Shown: piece after piece, positions 10,150-21,197 of the stretch | How positions within the stretch are numbered: the stretch's first letter is position 1 | Layout of the letters: each line of letters opens with the position of its first letter | NCBI RefSeq assembly: GCF_028583425.1 | Contig: NC_072796.1 | Span: forward strand, 126,143,464-126,207,463 | Origin: Eublepharis macularius | Taxonomy: Eukaryota; Chordata; Lepidosauria; Squamata; Eublepharidae | Direction: 5' to 3' | DNA length: 64,000 bases | The notes under the pieces: generated by a model | What the model was told of the DNA's origin: nothing | Database searches by the model: none | What the model saw: the letters and a program-made list of their open reading frames with translations, nothing else | Program-made: the position numbers and the translations under genes

Positions 10150-10835
10150 CTAGGAAATTCGGGGGGCTGAGCGGTCATTCGTGGTGGTCTTCTTCAGCTT
10201 AACTCCCCGCCGAATGGCGTTCAGCATGTCTTCGCCTTGCGGAATCTCTCCGGGGCTCTGGTCTTCCGACTGAGGGGCTGGCTGGCACGGGGGAGCAGCG
10301 ATACTCAGACCCTCCCTTTCGCTTTCTTCTCCTTCACTTTCAGTGGCGGTTTGTCTCTGCTCCTCTATGGTACTTGGCTTCTGGCTTGTGAGCGGAGGGT
10401 TGATGGACGCCTGGCCGCTCCAAGCAGAGGACATCCCTGCGACTCCTTGGTTGCCTGCTCCAGCCTCTGGACTTTGTTCAGGGCTCTCTTCTGCACTGCT
10501 CGGCACACTCGGCAGTCCTCCTGGGATGTCTGGTACAGTCGGTGTTTTGACAGGAATCACAGGCGTCTTGATTGGGATTGGCCCTGACCCTATGGTCCCA
10601 CGCCTGACAGCTGGTTTGGTAGAAGGGGTCCGTCTGATGGTCGCTACGCCAGGTGTAACTATCACAGGCCCAAGTGTGGTTGGGAGGCCTGCGGTTGAAG
10701 CAGGACGTTTGGCGTGGAACATTCGACGGTAAGACTGGCTGATGTCGCTGTTTCTTGGAATAGTTGAAGATTTGTCAAATTCTTGCTGCTCTGTCTCTTG
10801 ATCGCCACTGACAGAGAAATAATCATAGTCTGAAA
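10150..10835 (-). CDS. MTSS1: MTSS1 last coding exon (proline-rich region and WH2)
   Basis: MTSS1 bends membranes through an N-terminal I-BAR domain and binds monomeric actin through a C-terminal WH2 motif. This exon encodes the last 227 residues plus a split valine. It starts VSDYDYFSVSGD, continues with FDKSSTIPRNSDISQSYRR and KRPASTAGLPTTLG, then a long proline/serine-rich linker, and ends with the WH2 motif (DMLNAIRRGVKLKKTTT) and NDRSAPRIS. The linker (about residues 100-190 of the exon) is the most diverged part. The acceptor is TCCCAG before TTTCAG. Stop TAG is at 10150-10152. Confidence 0.97.
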
Positions 10836-10959
10836 CTGGGAGGGGGACAAAAAGGGTAAGTCAGGCACCTGCTGAATCAAGCCTTTATCAGGTTAGATTG
10901 TTATGGTATATGTTTTTTTGGGGGGGGAGTTTCAGGTGAACCACAAAGTGTTCTACTAA

Positions 10960-11332
10960 GAGTCTCTCTACACGAGACCTCTTACACAAGGATGCTCAAG
11001 TGTAGGGAGATGGAATGTTAGCCGGGAAGTGTAGTTTAAAAAGAGGCTCTTTCACCTCTACAGGAGGGTAGTTTAAAAGGACAGAGCCAGCAGAAATGGC
11101 TCCTCAGAGGGTTTGTTAATTTCAACCTTGCCTCCTGAAGGGGAGGCGAAATTGACAGAACCTTCAGGGAGATTAAGATGAAATTAATTCTCTGAGGAGC
11201 GATCTCTGCCACCTCTGTCTTATTAAACTACCCTCCTGCAGAGAGGAGAAATTTAAACTATGCTTCCCGGCTAATATTGTCTCTCTCTTCACTTTAGTGT
11301 CCTCATGTAAGAGGTCTGACGTAGAGAGACTC
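10960..11332. mobile_element. Harbinger-like MITE, GAGTCTCTCTACAC subfamily
   Basis: Inverted ends (GAGTCTCTCTACACGAGACC at the left and its near-complement at the right) are flanked by TAA on both sides (10957-10959 and 11333-11335). The inner part shares CAAGGATGCTCAAGTG and AATGTTAGCCGGGAAG with 3307-3641 and 50340-50640, so these are one family with swapped outer ends. Confidence 0.65.
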
Positions 11333-13461
11333 TAAGACAAGAAAATCACATAATCATCCCAGGTAGAGGGCGGGGGGGGGGGGGATCGGCATACAGATGT
11401 CACACTTGACCAATCTGTCCCAATGAACTGTCAACCCAGAGGGGGAACATGAGAATTTCCTCTGGCACCCATTAATTCCCCTCTGCAGAACAGGTCCCAT
11501 GTGCAAATAACCCAGTGATCCTGGGGAAATAGTTTATTGCCTGGATTCTCCTTTGGCAAAAAACTTGAATAAGCACGGAGCCAAGAACCCCCCCCCCCCA
11601 ATTTTGCAACATCCCCGGCTCCCCAAAATGCGGGCTACCAACTTGCAAGTTTTTGTCATTTGTTTGCCAAATGCTCTTCTAGATGCCTGCTCTGGGAAAA
11701 GCAACTTGACCCACAGGGGAGATGTCTGAAATCGTTTCAGCCATTAGGAAATAAACTGTTTTAGTTTTTAAACTCTCTCTATTTTTCACCTTTTAAGATT
11801 TCCTCATTAGCTTATTTGCATGTGCAGAGAATAAAAGAGTTTTTTTTCTCCAATTTCTTCTTTGGTTCTGTGAGAAACTCTGGATTATCTTCTTTCATGA
11901 CCATGCTGCTCAAGTACAGTCTTACTAACTAACGGAGAGAGCAGGGGAGCTGGGATTTTGTCTTTCACATGCACAGAGACTAGGCTCGGTAGAAGAATAA
12001 TTGGCTGGTCTAGCACTACCTACTCATATACTTTTAATCTCTAGGCTTCAGTATATTCAAAAGTTAGAGAATTTGGCTCCCAAACGCCTGCGTTACACGC
12101 GTGATACCTCATGCATGCATGCACAGCAGATGTAGGGAAGGTCTAATAAGAGGAATCATGGTTAATTCATAAATCAATGGAGATGGGATTCACAGAAGCT
12201 AAGGATTCTTGTTCATTATACTGAAACAGGCTATTTAGCTACGCAGCCCAGAACTATTGACTGACTGACTGCAACTCTCCTAGGTCTTAGGCAAAGTCTG
12301 TCTCAAGCCTGCTACACGATATCCTTTAATTGGATAGGCTTCAGGAACTTGTCCATGCAAATGCTTATGCTCTACAGGGCAGGAAGGGCTACATCAGTGT
12401 TTAGTTCTCGTGGTCCCTTCTTACACATGTTGATGCCACTTTGGGGACAAGAAACAATTTTCCCCAAGCCAGTTTGGTTAGGGATCCTGACGGTGTTTTG
12501 CCATCTTCTGGTCATGGAGCAAGGGTCACTGGGGGTGTGGAGGGGAGGTAGCTGTTAATTTCCTGCAGCTACCTAAAAGAGAAACGATACAGGTCTCTGC
12601 TAGACCTGTAAATGGAAGCATGGGATCTTAAATACATGAGTTGGGTCAGATTCTACTGGAGAGGGAAACGCCCTCTGCAGACACGCATTACAGCCAATCT
12701 CTCGGTCATTATTCCGCAGCGTCTCAATGCTGGGGCCTGAAAAGTAGCATCGTTTTCCAAGCTAAGCCTCATGCAGATGGAAGTTGACGCCACAAAGACC
12801 CAGGGAATTTAAATGATCGGCACCAAACTGGGTTGAGTAGTCTGGCGTTGTAGCATTTTTTCCTGTCTCTTTTGGCACTGCGACCAGAAAAGTTCAGGCA
12901 ACTTCTTCAGCCACAATCAATCAGCCAGGAAAAACCATATGGCAACATGATGTGTGGTAACAGTGAATCCATCGGCTCAAGGAGAAGCCCGGACATTGAA
13001 AGTGCGTGCTTTAACAACTCAGAGAAAGCTGTCTCAGCATAAAAGAATTAAAAATGGGTTGTCAAGACTAATGAGAAGGATTCTTGTGGTCAATGAAGAC
13101 ACTGTCCCTGTTTGCTTGTCCAGTTCACATATTTCCTCCCTTTGTGCAGGCAATTTGTGCAGCTATGTTAAAGAAATAAGATTCGTGGGAAATCGCACTA
13201 TGTATTCTTGGGACAAAATGAGGTGTTTTTTTTTTAAATGGAAAATTTTATTTTTAGTATGGGTTTCTAGATACATTTGCTGCCTCCTTGCTTGAATGCC
13301 TCCTTTGGCCTGCTGGTACCAAAAAAGAGAAATTAAGCCTCAGTGAATAATACTTACTTCTGAGTAGACTGGCTTAGAATTGCTGCTGTTGGGAAGAAAA
13401 GCCTACCTATATAATACCTACACACCTACATAAATGCCAAGACTTGGCAAGAGATGCCTGT

Positions 13462-13617
13462 AGGAAAACAGGGTTGCACCTACCTGTAACTGTTGTTCAT
13501 CGAGTGTTCTTCTGTGCAGGCCCACATGGGAACTGCGCATGCACAGTTCCCATGAGGGACTGCACAGAAGAACACTTGATGAACAACAGTTACAGGTAGG
13601 TGCAACCCTGTTTTCCT
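13462..13617. repeat. Near-perfect palindrome (about 57-bp outer arms)
   Basis: The arms starting GGAAAACAGGGTTGCACC match their complement over 57 bases with a single CG-to-CA change, and the centre is itself palindromic (GGGAACTGCGCATGCACAG and its partner). It is probably a very short non-autonomous transposon, but no clear target duplication was found. As RNA it would fold into one long hairpin in the intron. Confidence 0.75.
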
Positions 13618-13852
13618 GCACAGAAGACACGATGACGAACTAGACAATCCTGAACCAAACTGGCCAAAACCTTTCCAGAGACACAATCCCCAGGAATCTC
13701 TCTAATGAGCAGTAACAGCCAATCCAAAATGAGTATTAAAACAGCTATAAAGTATTTTTCCATTCCCCTTCAACCCCCCGTTTTCTCAAGAATGCTCTTC
13801 TCTCCCAACACAGGGGTAGCAGTGGGTTTTGCAAAAAGCGGGAAGCTTATTG

Positions 13853-14062
13853 CAGCCAGTGTGCCTTAGTGGTTAGAGTGTCCAATTAGGATCTGGGGCA
13901 TCCAAGCTGGGATTCCCATTCTGCCATGGAAATTTTGCTGGATGACCTCAGGCTGGTCTCACACACACGTACACACCCAGCCTAGCCTCCCTCACAGGGT
14001 TGTTGTGAGGATAAAAGGGAGGAGATGGGAATGATGTAAGCTGCTTTGAGGTGAAACCAAAG
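13853..14062 (+). mobile_element. tRNA-derived SINE (Sauria type)
   Basis: The 5' part has a tRNA-like A-box region (AGTGGTTAGAGTGTCC) and the body has TCTGCCATGGAAATTTTGCT, CACAGGGTTGTTGTGAGGAT and GATGTAAGCTGCTTTGAGGT. The same family is seen at 26349-26554, 50028-50246 and 63333-63420. Ends are approximate. Confidence 0.7.
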
Positions 14063-14226
14063 ACAAAATGGAGAGAGTAACGGCGTCAAACTGCAACACA
14101 ACTGCTTTGAGGTGAAAGGCAGGTGATAAACGAAAGGCTTGCAGAAGGGCTTGAGAGGCAAGGCCCAGACTCTGATCTGGAAAATGTCTCAGAAAAGGTG
14201 GGAACTAGAGTGTCTCCATCCCTTAC

Positions 14227-14389
14227 CTTGCGAGGGGATAGTGTCCTCCGAGCAGCAGGGTGTGGTCGTTTGAGTGCTGTAGCCGCTGGAGCACTGCAAG
14301 GAGTCTCGGCTACTTCTCTGGGTGTCCAGCTGCAGCCCCCGGGTCAGAGCCAACGCCAGCTCCTCACAGGCCTCCATTTCCTCTCCTTG
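14227..14389 (-). CDS. MTSS1: MTSS1 coding exon (serine-rich linker)
   Basis: The exon encodes QGEEMEACEELALALTRGLQ, then LDTQRSSRDSLQCSSGYSTQ and TTTPCCSEDTIPSQ, 54 residues plus one base of the valine that is completed in the last exon. It follows an acceptor GCTAG and ends before GTAAGG. The block is among the best conserved parts of the MTSS1 linker. Confidence 0.96.
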
Positions 14390-15747
14390 CTAGCAATGCA
14401 ATTGAGATCTCTCGTTAGATTCTGGAACAAGCCCGCTACCGTAAGCCCCACAGACCTTGCCATCGGGGGCACCAGGCCCCTTCACAACACCACCAAGGAA
14501 CTTTTACAAAGGCTCCCCCCCACAGCCAGAATTTTGCTGCTTGGCTAGCCCCAGGATTTCCCCTGCTGAAGTCCACACACAATTCAGCCATGCAGTGGCT
14601 GAGAGTGGTTCCTCTTTGTCCCTATATGCTATAAGCAAGAAAACCTACTGACCTCTGGGCTCGAAAACTGGAAGGAAACAACCCTTGAGTGTGAAGACCC
14701 TTGTAGCCGCTTTTCCCCCCAGCTCCCTGACTAGCTGCTCTCATTCTCTCAGTGATCATGCCCTACCATATGGAAGACCCCGGCAGCAAAAGTTCAACGA
14801 GACACGAGTCTTCTCCAGTATCTAGCCAGCTAGGAAGCTTTCCACAGGGAGCATCATTCCAACATGAATCTTCATCCAAGGAGGTATAGCTAAGGAGGCC
14901 TCATTACATACTAGGGATAAGATCCCATGGATCTACCACACTAGCAAAGGCACTTAACTGACAGAAGGTTTCCCCCCATGCAGTCCTAAACAGCCTGCCT
15001 GCTTCCCCCAGAGATAACTATCTCCGCGAGTACCTGGGATCTGACTCTATTTCTGCGTATTTGACTTGGTTCTCGGGTGATGCTTTTTTACCGAGTCACT
15101 GAAAGGATCAGGCAGCAAAAGGCTGCGGATTTACGCAGAAGCTTCCCTCCACTTTGAGAAAGCTTCAGGCAGGAGGGTTCTTTAAGCAGCGAAGAGATCC
15201 ATGCAACAAAGAGTCTCTCTCTACACAAGACATCCGAGACGCGAAGAACACGTGCCAGGAGATGCAATGGTAGCCGGGAAGGGTAGTTTAACAAGACTGA
15301 GCCAGTGGCAGGGCAAAGGCTTTGCTATACACTGGAGCTGTGTAAAGGGGCTGGGAAATGCCAGAAGGGAAACTTCAGCCCATTATAACTTCTCCAGGTC
15401 CAAGGCCGGCTCTGGAAGGCAACTGCAGCCCATTTCCATTCCTTGCTGCCCTCCTGTTGCGATCCCACACAGTTTTAGACTGGAGAGGTGAAATTGACAG
15501 AGCCTTTGGGGAGGTGAAGATGAAATTAACAAACCCTCTTGAGGAGCAATCTCCACCAGCTGTCTTTTTAAATTATGCTCCCCGGCTAACGTTGCATCTC
15601 CCTACACTTGACGAACATGTGCCGAGGCCTCTCGTGTAGAGAGACTCTCAGAAGCACCAGTGCTTAAGTGTTATAAGAAGGGATGATCTGTACCAACTTG
15701 GGACCAATTTTGCCAACCACTCAGAGGATCCAAAATTAAAGCCTCAC
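14390..15747 (-). other. MTSS1 intron with one MITE
   Basis: Apart from the Harbinger-like element at 15211-15647 I see nothing recognisable in this intron. Confidence 0.75.
15211..15647. mobile_element. Harbinger-like MITE, GAGTCTCTCTACAC subfamily (diverged)
   Basis: The ends GAGTCTCTCTCTACAC and CTCGTGTAGAGAGACTC form an inverted pair, and the inner GATGCAATGGTAGCCGGGAA and CCCCGGCTAACGTTGCATC match the family at 10960. Flanks are AAA and TCA, so the duplication is lost or the left end is shifted. Confidence 0.6.
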
Positions 15748-15912
15748 CCTTGGGGCGGCTGACACAGTCATGCTCCGGGGTCTTTGGGCTTCCTCTGTGG
15801 GCAGAGGCGGTCCATTCTGGCCTCCCCCAGCAGGGTCTGCGTCTCGTTTTTCCTTGCGGCGTTGTAAAGTGTTTACCATAGGCTGGTCATAAGGACCTGG
15901 CTTAGCCCAATC
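15748..15912 (-). CDS. MTSS1: MTSS1 coding exon (DWAKPGPYDQ region)
   Basis: The exon encodes 55 residues in phase 0 at both ends: DWAKPGPYDQPMVNTLQRRK, EKRDADPAGGGQNGPPLPTE and EAQRPRSMTVSAAPR. It is bounded by CCCTAG and GTGAGG. The basic LQRRKEKR stretch and RPRSMTVSA are conserved in the family; the glycine/proline segment between them is variable. Confidence 0.96.
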
Positions 15913-16179
15913 CTAGGGAAAAATTTCCATTAGTTGAAATTCTATTCGAGTCACATATATACTGTGTTCAGCAGCTATGAATATCATTTTCTGCCTCTGC
16001 TCAAATTGAGGCATGTAAGTACTTTGGCAAACTTTTTCTTTTCTTTTCTACGCATCGCATGTTGAAGGGCATGTGGACTCTGTTGCAGGGGCAACAGCAT
16101 AAAAGGGACCGATCCTGTTCATACGGGGGAAGGAGTCGTTGTGCTCACCTTGCTCTGAAAAGCGCCATTATCAGTGCAG

Positions 16180-16315
16180 CAGGATTGGAATTCAGCGGCA
16201 CCTTAGGGAACAACAAAAGAACTCTGGAAAGCTTACACTCTGAAAATCTTGTTGGTCTCTAAGGTGCCACTGGACTCAAATCCCACTGTTCTACTTCAGA
16301 CCAACACCCACCTAA
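16180..16315. repeat. Penelope-type repeat fragment with hammerhead remnant
   Basis: Two inverted half-copies share the CACCTTAGGGAACAAC and GTTGGTCTCTAAGGTG segments that pair with each other. On the + strand GGAAAGCTTACAC resembles the 3' half of a hammerhead core (GAA, AGCT, T, stem I), but the CUGANGA half is missing. Confidence 0.4.
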
Positions 16316-17092
16316 ATTAGCGGTGCAAGCTAGTAAACTCAGCCTGAATTTTGCAAGCCTAGATGTGTTTCCTGGCTATCATGAGAATGCTCTTCTTACT
16401 CACTGGAAGACCACTAAAGTATATGAATGGCTTGTCCCATTTTCAGAACTATGTCCCTAACTGCCACAAAACACCTCCTCCATCGCTATATTCAGGTAGA
16501 GAGGATGGTTCGCTTCAATCTTCTGCCTCAAGCCAAAGATTACTAAAACAAGTGAATGGTGAAGGCCCACAAGTATGGGCTGTCCCATTCTCAGAACTTA
16601 TGTTCCTGGATGCCACTCAAAGACACATACATGCTCCAATCCTAAACTTTAGAGGGAGAGAATGGTGGGTTTGGGCTTGCATCATGCTGGAGTGATGGTT
16701 ATTGTCCTGTCTCCAGCTGCAAGAGATAGAATGGAATAAATTGTATTTTCATATGGATGAAGCAATCTGGGTGTACCATGAGCAATGAATTCCAGCTCAC
16801 TATCTCTTAGCAAAGTGCCTGAAAACCTTAACAGAAAGGGGGATTAAATAAATAAATGGATTCCCTGAACCTTAAATTGCCCTGAATTTTTTTTCCATAC
16901 TGTGTCCATCCCCACCATAATTTCTTGTAAGTGGTTGCATATTCTGATGGCACGTGTGCGGGTAATTTATACCCCTCACCAATGGCACTGAAAAGGAAAC
17001 TCATATTGGCACACTGGGCAGAACAGAGAGAATTGTATTTTCTTCCTGGTGTCTTTGTGGTTGTTCTAGTCCAGTACTGCCAAAAGGAAACA

Positions 17093-17180
17093 CAGTGCAA
17101 TCCTATGGAGAGTTACTCCAGTCTAAGTCAATTGAAGTCAATGGGCTTAGACTGGAGTAACTCTCCATAGGACTGCACTC
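17093..17180. repeat. Palindromic repeat (AGTGCAATCCTATGGAG family)
   Basis: Arms of about 34 bp (AGTGCAATCCTATGGAGAG, then TTACTCCAGTCTAAG and the complement) flank a short centre. A diverged relative lies at about 47345-47430. The palindromic form suggests a miniature element. Confidence 0.65.
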
Positions 17181-17280
17181 TTAATGAAGTACAGATTTTT
17201 TCCCTTTTTTGCAGCTGGTGTCATGCTCAATAAAACCCTCAAGTTTTTTTTTTAATTCTATTATTTACTTTGGTGTTATA

Positions 17281-17282
<2 letters not shown>

Positions 17283-17324
<42 letters not shown>
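17283..17324. repeat. (CA)n microsatellite
   Basis: An uninterrupted run of about 21 CA units. Confidence 0.95.
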
Positions 17325-17326
<2 letters not shown>

Positions 17327-19088
17327 TTAATAAAGTACCTCTTTTTATGAATTCAGCCATTCCTTCAAGGAGCAAAGAATGTCTCTGATCCAGGAACAGG
17401 GAAGACCTAGGCCTGTTCAGCTTAGCTTCTGAGACAGAACTACACTGTCTCACCCATTGGGAGAGACCATTTTTGCTGATTAGCATTATCTGGATTCATG
17501 CAGGTATCTCTGAGCAAGAAAATTTCCCAAATAATGGAGAAGCTGGTCAATTTGGGGCCAGTAAAGACCATTCAGACAAATTCCAGTAATCACCCATATC
17601 CACTCTGAGCAACAGCCAAAGCAATTCTTTGGAAATGCCCTGTGATGCCCACTGTGCCAATTATAAGGGGCAAGATCAACTTATGTTGTGCAGATGGGCT
17701 CCATTCGCTGTCTTCATAATAGGGAGTCACCTCTGAAAACCTGAGAGAAGTCCATATTCTCAGCTCTCTCTCTCCCCCTCCTCTTAGTTGTAAAAGAGGG
17801 GGTGATAACACTGGATTGCAATGAGAATGTACGAGAAATGCAATCATGGTATGCATTATTACTAATACTTAGGCTAAAGGGAAGATCTCAGCTACTGGCT
17901 TAAGCCCCGTTAAGCAGGCAGGTGTCACTGATATTTTAACAGATCTTAAAACAGGATTCTGAGCAAAGGCAGAAAACTATAGAGGAGCTAATATCAGCTC
18001 CAGTTTCTCCTATGTCTAGGTGGGCCTGGATATTGAATAATAGCACCAAGTCTACTCTTCAGCTAAAATACCATGCTACTCCCTTCTGTCAACGGTAAGT
18101 AGACTGGGGTGCCTTCCTTTTAAGGAATTTCAGTATCACCTGATCACCAGTCAACACTCACACACCCATTTCAGAAAGTGAAGAGAGAAAAAGAGATGGG
18201 CCTCAAGGGAAACTCATGAAGCTCTGCTCACAAAATGGAACCTTCTTGCCTTCTCTATTCCTATTACAGACCTCAGTGACTGCCTGACAAATTGTCTTCA
18301 GGAGGCCGAGGATTCATAGAAGCAGAGTTGGGCATGCTATAGGGGTCAGCAGCGAAAGGAGTGCCAAAACTGAATTGGCAAAAATCAGCCACCGCCACCC
18401 CACTTCTGCTAGCAGAAGTCCCCTTCTGCTGATGGAAAATGAGGTTTGAATCCAGTCCTACAATACTTGAATTCAAAGCTGCTGTAAAAAAAACCTTAGC
18501 CCCAAACATGCATGCTGTTTAGATAAACACTCTCAGAGCAATTCCTCATGCCGTATTTTATACAAAGGTATAATGTGTGGCTTGTAAAAGTTTTTTGGGA
18601 TATACGTTCTTGCTTCCTTCTTTAAAATAAAACAAATTTTCTGTATCTAAGATCTAGATGTGGTTCCAGGGCAGATAGGTAAGAATGCCCAGCATGCGTG
18701 AACCCAAATCCATGGGGAAATTTTCCTTTACAGGCACCTGCAGGGTAGTTCTCTTTCTTCTCTCAACAAATGGAATCTGTCTGAAATGCTTTCCAGAAAC
18801 CTAGTGAACGCACCCCTAAGGTGTCAAGTGTACACAATTACAATGCAATACATCCATTTTGGCATTATGGCTCGGTGCTAGGAGTAAAGACTCTGTTGTT
18901 TTGATAAACACCTGGATATACACTACCAGAAACTGTTGACTCACAATAAGTTGGATCCAGTAGCTCTCCTCTGTTAAAGAGAGGAATGGGCGATCCCTTC
19001 CTCAGCAGAGCCAACCCATCATTCTTCCCTCCCGAGGATTAATCTGTGCAAACTGAATTGATCTGGGGGTGGGTGGGAATAAAACATT

Positions 19089-19235
19089 TGCTGATTCCAC
19101 ACACGTTGGATAATGCACTTCCAATCCTCTTTATAGACCATCTGGAACTGAACTTTTCATGTGTGAAACAATCCACTTCTAAATGATTGCTAAAGTGCAT
19201 TGAAAGTGCATTATCCAACATGTGCAGAATCAGCC
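19089..19235. mobile_element. 150-bp Harbinger-like MITE, copy 1
   Basis: Inverted ends (TGCTGATTCCACACACGTTG, and its complement at the right) with ATT on both sides (19086-19088 and 19236-19238). The family has five copies in this window, all about 150 bp, with TGGATAATGCACTT arms. Confidence 0.65.
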
Positions 19236-19697
19236 ATTGGCAATTTCAATATTAACTGCCATACTCGTATGCGTTCAACTGGGATCACATCAAAAGTGAT
19301 CCAGTGAGTGTCGGAAGATCAATTAGAACTAAGCCTTGATGTGGTGCATAGATCTGGAAATATGTCGACACTTTTCAGTGATGTAATACTAAGGGTCGCA
19401 TCCTAGCAGCAGCAGTTTCCTCTGGCCTAAGGAGCTGTCTCCAATAAAAGGCTCCCTGTGCCACAGGAAAACACCACAACGAACTGGATCCAACTCTTAT
19501 GTTTTTTTACTGAATTTAAGGGAGGGAAAACCCTTTGCTGTCCAATCAAGAAAGGGCATTAAAAGCTGAAGAGGGGAGGAAACCAATCAAGAATTAAACA
19601 AGATGTGATAGGTAACATTCTGCAGTAAAAAAAAAAATGGTGTGGGAGGGGGAAAGGATGGAAAGGAGAGCATGACAGAAACAAAAGAAACACAAAC

Positions 19698-19895
19698 CTT
19701 CCAGCTAGGGATCTTAGATGATGGAAACATGCCTGGCCCAATGGTGTAATAATGACCGTGGTCTGGAAGGAGGGTGGAGGAGGAAGCCCGGGTCCATGCG
19801 TGGGAGACAGACGGGAAATGAGGGACAGGGCCTGCACCAACTGAGGCTAAGGATGGACCACTTGACAAACTACAGTGATAATACCCATTAGACAA
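19698..19895 (-). CDS. MTSS1: MTSS1 coding exon (LSNG...IPSWK, likely alternative)
   Basis: The exon encodes 66 residues with phase 0 ends, from LSNGYYHCSLSSGPSLASVG to HYYTIGPGMFPSSKIPSWK, between TTCCAG and GTTTGT. The two ends are conserved with mammalian MTSS1, while the middle (about residues 20-45) differs strongly. Because length and phases allow skipping, it can be a cassette exon. Confidence 0.94.
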
Positions 19896-21077
19896 CTGGA
19901 AACGAAAGAAAATAAAAAACAAGAAAAAGAGAAATTAATATAAATAGGACAAATATGGGGGGTGGGGGGAATTCAAGGTGAAATCAGGCATGCACTGCTG
20001 GAAAGGAAAAGGGTCTGGGGGTAAGGCCTGCAACAGAACACTCCACACAGCACTTGGCTCATGCTTTGCTGCTGTTATTCTAACAGATAACAAACATTCC
20101 AAAGGAAAAAATTCATTTTCAGGGGCTGAACGGCCTCAGGCAGCTGACCGAGGGAGACAAGCTTCGATACTAGTCAGTCCAAATGAGCCAAACTAAATGC
20201 GGGCAAGCTGGAGGGACATTCTACAGAACTCTGATACTCCTGTTATTAAGAGAGAAGAGGCACTTTCCATCTGGACTCTGAAAGCGAGATGCGACTCTTC
20301 CGAAATTGTTAATAAGCCCGGTTAGTAGTTTCCCATTCCAGTGAGAGAGTGGTAGTTCAGCCTCAGAAAACGACATGATCTCGGAGTCACGGAACAATGT
20401 CAGATGAAAGAGGGAATTGGTGGCACTGCCAGATGAGAATGGATCCAATCATTCTCTTGCTCCACTTTTGTGGTCAGAATGTTTTATTCTAGGCTTGAGA
20501 ATGTTTGCGAAGGCTTGAATTTTGAAAGAGAATTTGGAAAAGCCCGCATTGGAACTTAAGACACACGCATGTCTGGACACATTTATACTTTTGGCCTCAC
20601 TTTTATTAGAAAAGTCACCCAAGGCCAGTTCAAATCAATATTCTTCTTCTATAGCAAGGTGGTTCTTGTAGTGAGCCAACTGTTACCAAGGCAGTCACGG
20701 AAGCTATCACAAGGACTTTTGGAGGCACAATAGATGACCTTGGGAACACTCCAACCCACGTTGCAACCACAACACATTGCCATCTTCTGGCTCATCCCCT
20801 TGGAAGACACGGCAGTCTGTGTTCACAACGCGGTGTCAGAGCCCTCACAAAACCAGTCACAACACCCAAACTGATGTGACAACTTGACATTTTCTCTCCC
20901 GTTGCTTTGTTCCTGCAATCATTCAGGACCTTTTTTAAAAAAAGTAGCACAGAAGGATTTCCATTCTCATCTGCCCAGTCTCATCCTCTGTCAGAGCGCA
21001 CAAAACGATTACGCTTCGGACGCCACAGAGCCCAGGGAGGAGTGAAGAATGTGGTTTTAGAGACAAAGCTTTTTCAC
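19896..21077 (-). other. MTSS1 intron, nothing recognised
   Basis: No coding signal, clear repeat or RNA gene is visible here. Confidence 0.6.
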
Positions 21078-21197
21078 CTTTTCCGTAGAGGCCCAAGCCC
21101 CCATGGTGGAGCCTGAACTGACTGAGGTGGGGGAACTACACTCGCTCACTGACTGGCAGGTTTCTGAGGCTTCTGAGGAGGCAGAGCTGGACGAATT
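21078..21197 (-). CDS. MTSS1: MTSS1 serine-rich coding exon (likely alternative)
   Basis: The exon encodes 40 residues, NSSSSASSEASETCQSVSEC and SSPTSVSSGSTMGAWASTEK, with phase 0 at both ends (acceptor CCCAGCAG, donor GTGAAA). The SSSSASSEASETCQSVSECS block is shared by MTSS1 and MTSS2. Exon length is a multiple of three, so skipping keeps the frame; some mammalian isoforms lack it as I recall. The acceptor is a CAGCAG tandem. Confidence 0.96.

Larger units (their letters stand above)
10836..14226 (-). other. MTSS1 intron before the last exon
   Basis: The intron holds a Harbinger-like element (10960-11332), a near-perfect 156-bp palindrome (13462-13617) and a SINE (13853-14062). Positions 13340-13390 resemble half of the palindrome at 17093-17180. 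About 11333-13340 shows only homopolymer runs and nothing I can assign. Confidence 0.75.
15913..19697 (-). other. MTSS1 intron with palindrome, CA repeat and MITE
   Basis: The intron holds a fragment of a Penelope-type repeat (16180-16315), a palindrome (17093-17180), a CA microsatellite (17283-17324) and a short Harbinger-like element (19089-19235). About 17330-19080 shows nothing I recognise. Confidence 0.75.

Noticed and set aside
10237..10732. Overlapping + strand frames of 116 and 129 codons
   Set aside because: They are the complement of the last MTSS1 exon, which is GC-rich and conserved in the - frame.
17265..17486. 73-codon - strand frame with a Cys-Val repeat
   Set aside because: It is the translation of the CA microsatellite.
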